Below are positions 33,750 to 42,005 of a stretch of 64,000 bases of DNA, piece by piece; position 1 is the first letter of the stretch, and each line of letters begins with the position of its first letter. Under the pieces are notes generated by a model that saw only the letters and a list, made by a program, of their open reading frames with translations, did not search any database and was not told where the DNA came from. This DNA is from Roseiarcus sp963835885 (GTDB lineage: Bacteria > Pseudomonadota > Alphaproteobacteria > Rhizobiales > Beijerinckiaceae), in assembly GCA_963835885.1 (NCBI GenBank), contig CAWIHF010000015.1:1-64000 (forward strand), in the 5' to 3' direction. The position numbers and the translations under genes are program-made.

Positions 33750-35516
33750 ATGAAGCGTGACGCGCGACAAGCGGTCCTTCGGATTTTCCTCGGCAAATCG
33801 CTTACTCTTACAGCAGCGCTCGGAACTGCATCGGTGCTGGCCTTGTCGGCGGCCGCATTCGCGGCGACCAACGAAGCGAACCAAACAACGGGCAATACCG
33901 GCGCCCGGCCCGCCAGCAGCGCCGGACCCTCGGCGCAGGATTTGATCAATTCGCAAAACGACGCCTCGAACTGGATTCTGCCGGCCGGCGACTACAGCGG
34001 CGACCGGCAGGTCAACGAAAAGGAGATCGGCCCGTCGAACGTCGACCAGATGCAGGTCGCCTGGACCTTCAATATCCCCGACAACGGTCCAATCGAAGCT
34101 TCGCCGATCGTATGGGACGGCACGATCTACACGACGTCCAACAAGGACGACGTTTACGCCATCGATGCGAAGTCCGGGAAGCTCAAGTGGCAGTACAACC
34201 CCAAGCCGGAGCAGATCGTCGGCTTTCCGCGCAATCGCGGCGTCGCGATCTATGACGGCGAGCTCTTCATTGCGATGATCAACGGGCATCTCGCGGCGCT
34301 CGACGCGAAGACCGGCAAGGAGCTTTGGAACAAGCAGACGGTCGCAGACCCGAAAGACAGCTACTACACGATGCAGCCGGTCCCCTATAAGGGCAAGATC
34401 CTGCTCGGCGTGTCCGACGGCGACTGGGGCGGCATCGGCAATATCAGCGCCTTCGATCCAAAGACCGGCAATCGGATCTGGCAATTCAACACGATCCCTG
34501 GACCGGGGGAGAAGGGCCACGATTCGTGGGAAGGCGATTCCTGGAAGCGCGGCGGCGGCGCGGTGTGGAACGGCGTTGCGATCGATCCGAAGTCCGACAC
34601 GCTCTACCTCGACGCCGGCAATCCGCAGCCGGACTTCCTCGGCGCCGAGAGGAAAGGCGATAATCTCTACACCAATTCGATGATCGCGGTGGAAATCTCC
34701 GGCGACAAGCCGCAGATGAAATGGTACCATCAGTTCATCCCGCACGACACGCATGACTGGGATCCGGCCATGCCGCCCGTGCTGTTCAAGGGCAAGATCG
34801 ACGGCAAGGAGACCAATCTGGTCGCGGCCGGCGACAAGGCCGGCAACTTCTGGATCCTGAACGCTGAAAACGGCGACCTCGTCAGCCACACGCCGGTGAG
34901 CTATCAGCTCAACCAGGACACCCACCCGGCGGAAAACGGCTCCAATTACGCCTGTCCCAACACCAATGGCGGCGTCGAATTCAACGGCGGCGCCTATGAC
35001 CCGGCGACCAACAATTTCTTCGTGGCCAGTTCGAACCAGTGCGGCAAGTGGAGCGCCGAGAACAAGGCCGTCTATGTCGCCGGCCAGTTCTATCTCGGCG
35101 GGTCTTTCCCGAGCCTCGTCGGACCGAACAGCGGCTGGTTCAACGCGATCGACGTGGCGACCGGCGCGCCTGCCTGGCGCCATCATCTCGACCTGCCGGC
35201 GAACGGCGGCGCGCTGGTGATGGACTATCAGTCGAGCCGGATGCCGGAGGCGCAGGAGTCGCTCGTGTTCAGCGGGACGTTGGACGGCAAGTTCAACGCC
35301 TATAGCGCCCAATCGGGAAAGATCCTCTGGCAATACGACACCGGCGCCAGCATCATCGCGCCGCCGGCGACTTTCACGATGGGCAACAAGCGTTACGTGC
35401 TGGTCAATTCCGGCGACCCGGGCTTCCTCAAGGTGCCGGAGCTCAAGTCTGCGATCGGTCCGGCCCATCTCACTGCGTTCGTGTCCGGCGAGCAAAAAGC
35501 CGCTTCGAACCAGTGA
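33750..35516 (+). CDS. Divergent PQQ-dependent dehydrogenase
   Basis: 588 residues with a signal peptide (ASVLALSAAAFAA); GGGAGG precedes the ATG. An eight-bladed quinoprotein propeller: repeated AKTGKELW-type blades (AIDAKSGKLKWQYN, LDAKTGKELWNKQT, FDPKTGNRIWQFNT). The active site is unusual. Asp225 sits where methanol dehydrogenases have the metal-binding Glu (GVSDGDWGGIG). Asn291 is kept (DAGNPQPD). Asp336 and Asp338 in PHDTHDWDP align with the catalytic Asp and the extra lanthanide-binding Asp of XoxF/ExaF. No vicinal CysCys pair. Electrons probably pass to the cytochrome c encoded 7 bp later. Substrate unknown, probably an alcohol or aldehyde. Confidence 0.85.
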   Translation: MKRDARQAVLRIFLGKSLTLTAALGTASVLALSAAAFAATNEANQTTGNTGARPASSAGPSAQDLINSQNDASNWILPAGDYSGDRQVNEKEIGPSNVDQMQVAWTFNIPDNGPIEASPIVWDGTIYTTSNKDDVYAIDAKSGKLKWQYNPKPEQIVGFPRNRGVAIYDGELFIAMINGHLAALDAKTGKELWNKQTVADPKDSYYTMQPVPYKGKILLGVSDGDWGGIGNISAFDPKTGNRIWQFNTIPGPGEKGHDSWEGDSWKRGGGAVWNGVAIDPKSDTLYLDAGNPQPDFLGAERKGDNLYTNSMIAVEISGDKPQMKWYHQFIPHDTHDWDPAMPPVLFKGKIDGKETNLVAAGDKAGNFWILNAENGDLVSHTPVSYQLNQDTHPAENGSNYACPNTNGGVEFNGGAYDPATNNFFVASSNQCGKWSAENKAVYVAGQFYLGGSFPSLVGPNSGWFNAIDVATGAPAWRHHLDLPANGGALVMDYQSSRMPEAQESLVFSGTLDGKFNAYSAQSGKILWQYDTGASIIAPPATFTMGNKRYVLVNSGDPGFLKVPELKSAIGPAHLTAFVSGEQKAASNQ

Positions 35517-35523
35517 CGGAACG

Positions 35524-36828
35524 ATGAACGCAAAGCTCGTCAGAAGGCTGCTGCATCCCCTGTCGGCTGCAGCAGCCATCGCAGGCATGCTCGCTCTCGG
35601 AGTTGCGGGCGCGGCAGCCGGGGGTGCGGAAGATCCCCACAGCCAGGCGCTCGGCGCGCTCGACGATCTCGACGCGGCAGTCGGAGAACTTGATTCGGCC
35701 TTGAGTCTGACCGAACACGCACCCGACCCGTACAAGTCTGCAGCCCACCGCGCGCTCAACGCGCTGGTCGGGGCGAAAGGGTCCGAATACAGCCAGGCGG
35801 CTGGCGCTTCCGGCGACGAGGAGGGCGCCCTCGGTCATCTCCAATGGCTCAGTAGCCACGCCGGCTCGGCTCCCTGGAAATCGCCGGTGCAGGGTGCGGA
35901 GGTGAATGCTTCCGCAGCCAAGTCGCGGCTGCACGAGGCGATCGACGCCGACGACTTGCAGCAGTTCCAGGTGTCCGCCTCGTCGGCGTTGGAGGCTCTG
36001 CTGGTCGCGCTCGGTCACGACTTCGACATCGGACCGCTGGCCGGCTTGCGCGGAGCTCTCGCGACGACCTCGCTCGGCGTCCCCCACGATGCAATTATGG
36101 TCTCAGGCTGCGCCAGGCCGAAGGTCACGCCCGGCGAGTCGCCGGCCTACGGGGTGGCAAATGGCTACCTGACTTTCGTCGCGATCAGCGACCGTGACCG
36201 GAACACCCGATTGCCCGAGTCGATCGGAGCACAGGACATCTCCGTCGAGAATGGAACCGTCGTCCTCCACACCGCCGCAATGGGCAAGATCGGGACGATC
36301 TGCGCCAATGTCGCTGGATCTTCGGGATCGGGCGGCGCCGCCGTCAACAGCCCGGCCGCGGGTTCCTCGACCGGGGCCGGCAAGCCCGCGGCGCCCCAGC
36401 CCGACAGCGGTCAGCAAAAAGCGGCGGATCCGCCAAAACTCTACACCGAGGCGCAAGCCGAGCAGGGGCAGCAAGTCTTTATTCAGAATTGCGCCTCGTG
36501 CCACGGCGAACAGCTCCAAGGGAAATCCGCGCCGGCGATTGCCGGCACGGCGTTCCTGAAGAAGGCGGACCTTCTCGGATGGTCGGTGGCCGACATGCGC
36601 CATCTCGTCGTCACCCAGATGCCGCGCGACAACCCCGGCTCGCTCTCGCCCGATCAATACGCCGCGGTGATCGCCTATCTGCTCGACAAGGACTGTTATC
36701 CCGCGGGCCAGGACAAATTTCCGACCCAGGTGACCGAACCTATCAAGAACGCAAAGCTTCACCCGGTGAAAGCGGCGGACAAGAAGTCGGATAGCGGGAC
36801 CTGCCCGGTGCAGCAGGCTAGCAAGTGA
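35524..36828 (+). CDS. Two-domain cytochrome c, electron acceptor of the PQQ enzyme
   Basis: 434 residues with a signal peptide ending near GAAAGGAED. Residues 40-165 form a helical domain (SALSLTEHAPDPYKSAAHRA, LQQFQVSASSALEALLVALG) of unrecognised family. A middle part (190-262) carries two Cys (SGCARPK, IGTICANV), then a Ser/Gly/Pro linker. The C-terminal cytochrome domain has one haem site, NCASCHGEQLQG (CxxCH at 323-327), and a likely axial Met366 (VVTQMPRDNP). It starts 7 bp after the dehydrogenase. Expected to take electrons from reduced PQQ and pass them to the respiratory chain. Confidence 0.85.
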   Translation: MNAKLVRRLLHPLSAAAAIAGMLALGVAGAAAGGAEDPHSQALGALDDLDAAVGELDSALSLTEHAPDPYKSAAHRALNALVGAKGSEYSQAAGASGDEEGALGHLQWLSSHAGSAPWKSPVQGAEVNASAAKSRLHEAIDADDLQQFQVSASSALEALLVALGHDFDIGPLAGLRGALATTSLGVPHDAIMVSGCARPKVTPGESPAYGVANGYLTFVAISDRDRNTRLPESIGAQDISVENGTVVLHTAAMGKIGTICANVAGSSGSGGAAVNSPAAGSSTGAGKPAAPQPDSGQQKAADPPKLYTEAQAEQGQQVFIQNCASCHGEQLQGKSAPAIAGTAFLKKADLLGWSVADMRHLVVTQMPRDNPGSLSPDQYAAVIAYLLDKDCYPAGQDKFPTQVTEPIKNAKLHPVKAADKKSDSGTCPVQQASK

Positions 36829-36838
36829 GGGGCGTGCG

Positions 36839-37258
36839 ATGACTTATAGCCCGCGCCTCGCCGGGTTAGCGATCGTTTCGGCGATTGTGCTCGGCGCCCC
36901 GGTCGCCGTCGCGAAGCCGTTGCCGGCGACAATCGTTCTCCACGACGGAGGCTTCGACTTGCGCGACATCGGCTTTCGGTCAAAGCAGGTGAATCTCACG
37001 GTGGTGAACCGCGGCGAACGGCCCCATGCGCTGGCGATCGCATCCGGCTCGTCGCCGGGAGGAACGCCGATCGAGCAGACGGAGAAGCTGTCGCCGGGAC
37101 AATCCGTACGCCTGAGCCTGGCTCTGCCGCCGGGCCAGTACCGGATTTACAGCCCCCTCGACCACGACCGGCAGCATGGCCTCTCCGCGCCGATGACCAT
37201 GATGTCGCCGGGCGTGAAGGGCGGCGCAGAGATGAACCGGGTCTTCTACAATTATTGA
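36839..37258 (+). CDS. Cupredoxin-like secreted protein without Cys
   Basis: 139 residues, signal peptide (GLAIVSAIVLGAPVAVA), 10 bp after the cytochrome gene, hence the third gene of the cassette. The beta-strand pattern and ends resemble small blue-copper proteins: DLRDIGFRSKQVNLTVVNRG, then His63 (ERPHALAI), and PPGQYRIYSPLDHDRQHGLS with Met119. The position where type 1 copper proteins have Cys is Ser105, and the protein has no Cys at all, so a normal blue-copper site is excluded. It may bind copper in another way through His63, His109/113 and Met119, or have lost metal. Confidence 0.7.
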   Translation: MTYSPRLAGLAIVSAIVLGAPVAVAKPLPATIVLHDGGFDLRDIGFRSKQVNLTVVNRGERPHALAIASGSSPGGTPIEQTEKLSPGQSVRLSLALPPGQYRIYSPLDHDRQHGLSAPMTMMSPGVKGGAEMNRVFYNY

Positions 37259-37396
37259 TCTTGCCTGAGCCGGCCGTCGCAGCATCACCTTCCAAGCCAT
37301 TGTCCCAATTGCTCGCGTCGAGCAAGCGACTTATCGTGCGTGATTGCGCCCCGCCGCTGAGCATCCCACAATGGGCGCAATGGCCACGGAGCGCCT

Positions 37397-38630
37397 TTGA
37401 CCGAGTCCCCGCCTGTCTTCGACGTCGCCATCGCCGGCGGGGCTGCGTCTGGCCTCGCGTTGGCGGCAGCGGTCAAGGGCGCGCTCGGGACCGGCGCCGC
37501 GGTCGCCGTCGTCGACCCCACGCCGCCTCCTGCTGCCGACTCGCGTCGCCCGGCCTTACGCACGGTGGCGATCGCCGAAGGGCCCCGGCGGCTTCTCGAA
37601 AGCATCGGCGCCTGGGAGGCGATTGCTCCGAAGGCCCAAACCGTCCATTCGATGGAGATCATGGACGGGGACGTGCGCGATGCGGTGCGGCTGCCCCACC
37701 TCCATTTCGACGCCAAAGGCGCTGGGCCGCTCGCCCATATGGCGTTCAATGACGACGTCGTCGCGGCGCTTTCATCGCTTTGCGCCGGGCTCGGAGTTCG
37801 AGCGCGTCGCGGGCACGGTCGCCCGCTGGAGCCCTGGCAAGCGCGTCGCGGAGCTTTCGCTTGCCGACGGCCGGCGCTTGCGCGCCCGCCTCGCCGTCGC
37901 GGCCGACGGCGCGCGCTCGAAGCTGCGCACGCTCGCCGCGGTTCCGGCTTATGGCTGGGACTACGACCAGTCCGGCATCGTCGCGACGATCGCGCATGAG
38001 CGCGACCACGAAGGCGTAGCCCAGCAGCACTTCCTGCCAGCCGGTCCGTTCGCCATTCTGCCGATGCCCGGACTGCAATCGAGCATCGTCTGGAACGAGC
38101 CTCGCGCCGAGGCCCGCGCGCTGGTCGCGCTCGAGCCGGAAGACTTCTTGCGCCAGCTCGAACTACGCTTCACGCCGAAGCTCGGCGAGCTCCGCCTCGC
38201 GTCGCGGGTCGAAGCCTTTCCGTTCCGCTTCCAGATTGCGCGCCGCTTCGTCGGCGAGCGGCTCGCGCTCATCGGCGACGCCGCGCATGTGGTGCATCCG
38301 ATCGCCGGACAGGGGCTCAATCTCGGCCTGCGCGACGTCGCGGCGCTCGCCGAGTCGATCGTCGCCGAGATGCGGCTCGGCCTCGATCCCGGCGCGCCCG
38401 GGCCGCTCGCGACTTATGAGCGCGCCCGACGCTTCGACGTCGCGGCGAGCGGCATGGGAATGGACGTCATGAACCGTCTCTTCTCCAACGGCTTCGGCCC
38501 GCTGCGCCTCCTGCGCGATCTCGGCCTCAGGCTCGTCGACCGCGCGCCGGCGCTGAAAGATCTGATGATCGTCGAGGCCGGCGGCGCCGGGCGCGGCGCG
38601 CCGAAGCTTTTGCGCGGCGTCGCGCTATGA
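37397..38630 (+). CDS. UbiH/VisC-family FAD hydroxylase, frameshifted
   Basis: A flavoprotein of ubiquinone ring hydroxylation (UbiH/COQ6/VisC group), about 410 residues. It starts at TTG behind GGAG. N-terminal FAD motif FDVAIAGGAASGLALAAAVK, DSRRPALRTVAIAEGPRRLL and HMAFNDDVVAALSSL. After a shift near 37790 it continues FERVAGTVARWSPGKRV, RARLAVAADGARSKLR and the second FAD motif LALIGDAAHVVHPIAGQGLN (GD...H-P..GQG). The shift is probably an error. Its stop overlaps the start of the next gene by 4 bp. Which ring position it hydroxylates cannot be told. Confidence 0.88.
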
Positions 38631-39766
38631 GCGAGAGTTTGAGGCAACGCACGCTGGCGGCGCAGGCCTTGGGCCGGATCGATGAGCAAACGCGCGCCCT
38701 CGTCCCGCCGGTCCAACTCTCATCGACCTTCATCCGCGATCCCGACAATCTCTATCGCAGCGGCAACAGCTATGGTCGGCCGGACAACGACACGGTGCGC
38801 GAGGCCGAATTGGTCATCGGCGCTCTCGAGGGCGCAAGCGAAACGCTGGCGTTCGGATCGGGCATGTCGGCGGCGGTCGCTCTGTTTTTGGGCCTCGGAC
38901 CGGGCGCGCGGATCGTTGCGCCTCGTGCCATGTACTATGGATTGCGCACCTGGCTGGCGAACGATGCCCCAGCGCTCGGTCTTCGCGTGGATTTCGCCGA
39001 CGCCGAAGATTTGCCGGCGCTGGAGAAAGCGGTGACGCCGGGAGAAACAAGGCTGGTCTGGCTCGAGACGCCTTGCAATCCGCTGTGGGGCGTCAGCGAC
39101 ATCGCGGGCGCCGCGCGCATTGCGCACGCGGCCGGGGCGATGCTTGCGGTCGATTCGACATGCGCGACGCCGGTTTTTACCTGTCCGCTCGCGCTCGGCG
39201 CCGACGTGGTCATGCACTCGGCGAGCAAATACCTCAATGGCCATTCCGACGTGATCGCCGGCGCGCTCTGCTTTGCTCGCGGCGAGGCATTGTTCGAGCG
39301 GGCGCGCGCCATCCGCAAGACGCACGGGCTCATCCTCCATCCGTTCGAGGCCTTCCTCCTGACACGCGGCTTGCGGACGCTCGATCTGCGCGTGCGGGCC
39401 GCGGCCGCAAACGCGATGGAACTCGCCGTCCGCCTTTCCAATCACGCCGCCCTGTCGCAGGTGCTCTATCCCGGTCTACCGCATCATCCCGGCCACGAAG
39501 TCGCGCGGCGGCAGATGCAGGGCGGCTTCGGCGGCATGCTGTCGATCCGCGTCCGTGGCGGAGAACAGGCCGCGATCGCAGCGGCGGCGCGCGTCGCCTT
39601 GTGGAAGCGCGCCACTTCGCTCGGCGGCGTCGAGTCGCTCATCGAGCACCGCGCCTCGATCGAAGGCCCCGACTCGCCCTGCCCGCCCGACCTCCTGCGC
39701 CTTTCCGCCGGCATCGAGGACGTCGATGATTTATGGCGCGATATCGACCGGGCGCTCACTGGATAG
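38627..39766 (+). CDS. Cystathionine beta-lyase-type PLP enzyme
   Basis: 379 residues, Cys/Met metabolism PLP family (fold type I). Visible: YGRPDNDTVREAELVIGALE, AFGSGMSAAVALFLGL, LVWLETPCNPLWGVSDIA, MLAVDSTCATPVFTCPLALG and the PLP lysine in VMHSASKYLNGHSDVIAGAL. The C-terminal domain has FGGMLSIRV and SLGGVESLIEHRASIEGPDS. It cleaves or joins sulfur amino acids, most like MetC-type beta-lyases of alphaproteobacteria; specificity is not certain. The ATG overlaps the stop of the UbiH-like gene, so both belong to one transcript. Confidence 0.9.
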   Translation: MSESLRQRTLAAQALGRIDEQTRALVPPVQLSSTFIRDPDNLYRSGNSYGRPDNDTVREAELVIGALEGASETLAFGSGMSAAVALFLGLGPGARIVAPRAMYYGLRTWLANDAPALGLRVDFADAEDLPALEKAVTPGETRLVWLETPCNPLWGVSDIAGAARIAHAAGAMLAVDSTCATPVFTCPLALGADVVMHSASKYLNGHSDVIAGALCFARGEALFERARAIRKTHGLILHPFEAFLLTRGLRTLDLRVRAAAANAMELAVRLSNHAALSQVLYPGLPHHPGHEVARRQMQGGFGGMLSIRVRGGEQAAIAAAARVALWKRATSLGGVESLIEHRASIEGPDSPCPPDLLRLSAGIEDVDDLWRDIDRALTG

Positions 39767-39838
39767 GCTCAGCTCAGAGATTGGCGACTGACGCCGCCAG
39801 GACCGAAGGCCGCTGCGAATCAAGAATAACCGTCGAAG

Positions 39839-39854
39839 TGTGATGCGCATCACA
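39839..39854. promoter_or_regulatory. CRP-like palindrome
   Basis: TGTGA-TGCGCA-TCACA: a perfect 16-bp palindrome matching the CRP-family consensus TGTGA-N6-TCACA at every position, 67 bp before the start of the small secreted-protein gene at 39921. It may control that gene. Confidence 0.6.
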
Positions 39855-39920
39855 GCGTATTCCTACCCAACCGGCTAGGAGCCCTTATCGGGCGATTGAG
39901 AATAGCAGTCGCCAATTAAA

Positions 39921-40328
39921 ATGAAAAGGCGCGCAGCCGTGACATTTACATCAGTTCTCCTATCGTCTGTCGTCCTGGCGTCCCTGGTGCAACCGACCTT
40001 CGCGGCGACAAATTCGCATGCCGAGTATCTGGCCTCGGTTTCCACTTACAAGCCGATGGCCGGCTTCGTTCATGTCGTCGGTCCAACCCGTTTTGTCGGC
40101 TACTTCTTGTAGGCGCCCAACGCTTGCCGCGTCACGGTGCTCACCGCCGCGGCGGACGATGAGGCCCTCTCGACGCCGCCTCAACGCTTCGATATCGTTA
40201 TCCCCGCGGCTGGCCGTAGCGAGCTTGCCGCCGGCGACGGTTCAGCGCTGGCAATCGCATGCACTGTTGACGCGGACTTCATCAAGGTCGCTCCGCAACA
40301 TCCGAAGAATGTAGCTGAGACCCACTGA
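39921..40328 (+). pseudogene. Small secreted protein interrupted by an in-frame amber codon
   Basis: The start MKRRAAVTFTSVLLSSVVLA gives a signal peptide, then SHAEYLASVSTYKPMAGFVH and FVGYFL followed by TAG (40110-40112). The same frame runs on for 71 codons: APNACRVTVLTAAADDEALS, RFDIVIPAAGRSELAAGDGS and ALAIACTVDADFIKVAPQHP, ending AETH. The two pieces read as one beta-rich periplasmic protein of about 135 residues with two Cys (one disulfide). A single Ser or Gln codon change to TAG would explain it. The family is not recognised by name. Confidence 0.65.
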
Positions 40329-40780
40329 GGGCGGCGGCCGCAACCGACCGCCTCGCGAAACAGGCGCGGCGGCCCGAAAAAGAGCGGGCGCACGGCAAAG
40401 CGTGCGCTGTCGCCTGAGGTTGCGCGGCGTCAGCGGCAATAAAGTCGGCGAGAAGAGTCGAACCGCGCCTTCCGCCGCGATCGGAGTGAAATCGCGACTT
40501 TGCCAACGCAAAGCAGGCGCGTGAAGCGGCGGGACGACGAGCCCAGGCCGACCGGAAGCACCCCGCCCGGGTCACACTAAGGTCGCAAACAGCAGTCACC
40601 TGACGAGCTCAATTGGCGCTCAGCCGCGAGGCTAAGCTTGTGCGGGACAAACGGCCACAGCGTGTTTGTTCACCGACGGCAAAAGCGGGATGGCGGGGCG
40701 ATCAGCGAAACAGTCGGCAGCGAAACAGCGGTATCCCGGTCGCTTCCGGCTGAGGTTCGCCTCAAGCTGAAGAGGACTGC
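40329..40780. other. Gene-less stretch of about 450 bp
   Basis: Only arginine/alanine-rich shadow frames are visible. No terminator or strong promoter stands out. It separates the interrupted secreted-protein gene from the next secreted protein; the ribosome-binding site GAAGAGGA lies at its end. Confidence 0.5.
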
Positions 40781-41992
40781 ATGCGTTTCCTGTCGCGCGC
40801 CGCCGCCGCGCTGCTGATCGCCGGCTGGGCTTCGGCCGCGCCGGCAATCGCCCAGACCTGCATCTGCCCGGCCGCCGGCGACGTCGCCGCGTTTTCGGGA
40901 CCGGTCATCCAGTCCGACGAGGTGCCGCCGCCGCTGCCCGAATACGAGCAGCCGCCGATGCCGGCTCTCGGATACATCTGGACGCCCGGCTACTGGGCCT
41001 GGAACAACGACGATTACTATTGGGTGCCGGGCGTTTGGGTCGAACCGCCGCAGGAGGGCCTCCTGTGGACCCCGGGATACTGGGCGTTCGTGGGTGGCGT
41101 CTATTTCTTCCATCGCGGATATTGGGCCGCCCATGTCGGCTTCTATGGCGGCGTTAACTACGGCTATGGCTACAATGGCGTCGGCTACGAAGGCGGCCGG
41201 TGGGACAAAGGACGATTCTCCTACAACGCGACTGTCAACAATTTCGGCGGGATCCGCGTTGTCAATGTCTACAGTCAGCCGGTTGTCGTACCAACCGGAG
41301 TCGGCCGGGCGAGCTACAATGGAGGTCCGGGCGGGAATCCCTTGAAGCCGACGCCGGAACAGGAACAGGTGACGGCGGAGCAGCACGTCCGGCCGACCCC
41401 GGCTCAGCTCAGTCAGGCCCGCGCCGCCAGCGTGGACCCCGAGCAGTTCCGTTCCGCCAACCTCGGCAAGCCCGCGGTGGCGGCGACGCCCCGTCCCGGC
41501 GATCTCAAGGGTCCCGGCATCGTCCCGGCGAAGGCCGCCGCTTCGGCGCAGACCACATCCGCTCCAGCCCAGAGCGCCGCGCCAAAAGCCGAGGAGAAGC
41601 TGGCGCCGGGCGCGAAGGCCCCCGGTCAGGCCCAGAAGAGCGCGCCGAACGCAGAGCAGAAGCCGCTTCCCGGCGCCGCGCAGCCAGCGAAGGGCGAGAA
41701 GCCGCGCGGGGCCGAGCCGCTCAAGGCGCCGAAGGCGATGGAGACGCTCCCGAAGGCGCAGAATCCGGCGGGCGCCGGGAAGCTCGCGCGGCCGGAAACC
41801 GCGCCGAACACGTCGCGGAGACTCCCCGCCGCCGCGGAGCGAAAGCCGCCGCATGCGAACGGAAGGGGCGCCCAGGTGCGGCCGACCCGGCCTGCCGCAC
41901 TGCCGGAGGTGACCGGCGGCGAATCAGGGCCTTGGCGCCCCTCGGGTGAAAGGTTTCCCGTTTCTTTGCCGCGGCCGGCCGAATCCAGCTAA
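40781..41992 (+). CDS. Secreted YXWGXW-repeat protein with Pro/Ala-rich tail
   Basis: 403 residues with a signal peptide (ALLIAGWASAAPAIAQ) and then a Cys pair CIC. Residues 60-115 hold aromatic repeats of the YXWGXW kind (GYIWTPGYWAWNNDDYYWVP, EGLLWTPGYWAF, FHRGYWAAHVGF), followed by a Gly/Tyr-rich run (GGVNYGYGYNGVGYEGG). The last 200 residues are Pro/Ala/Lys-rich and probably disordered. Repeats of this kind occur in outer-membrane or envelope-associated proteins of proteobacteria. Function unknown; the ribosome-binding site is GAGGA. Intact. Confidence 0.85.
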   Translation: MRFLSRAAAALLIAGWASAAPAIAQTCICPAAGDVAAFSGPVIQSDEVPPPLPEYEQPPMPALGYIWTPGYWAWNNDDYYWVPGVWVEPPQEGLLWTPGYWAFVGGVYFFHRGYWAAHVGFYGGVNYGYGYNGVGYEGGRWDKGRFSYNATVNNFGGIRVVNVYSQPVVVPTGVGRASYNGGPGGNPLKPTPEQEQVTAEQHVRPTPAQLSQARAASVDPEQFRSANLGKPAVAATPRPGDLKGPGIVPAKAAASAQTTSAPAQSAAPKAEEKLAPGAKAPGQAQKSAPNAEQKPLPGAAQPAKGEKPRGAEPLKAPKAMETLPKAQNPAGAGKLARPETAPNTSRRLPAAAERKPPHANGRGAQVRPTRPAALPEVTGGESGPWRPSGERFPVSLPRPAESS

Positions 41993-42005
41993 AGGCACAA
42001 GCGCC

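Noticed and set aside
1619..40112. Idea that TAG is recoded as a sense codon in this organism
   Set aside because: Several intact genes end on TAG (amtB, GST, VapC remnant), and only two internal TAGs exist; nonsense mutations are simpler.
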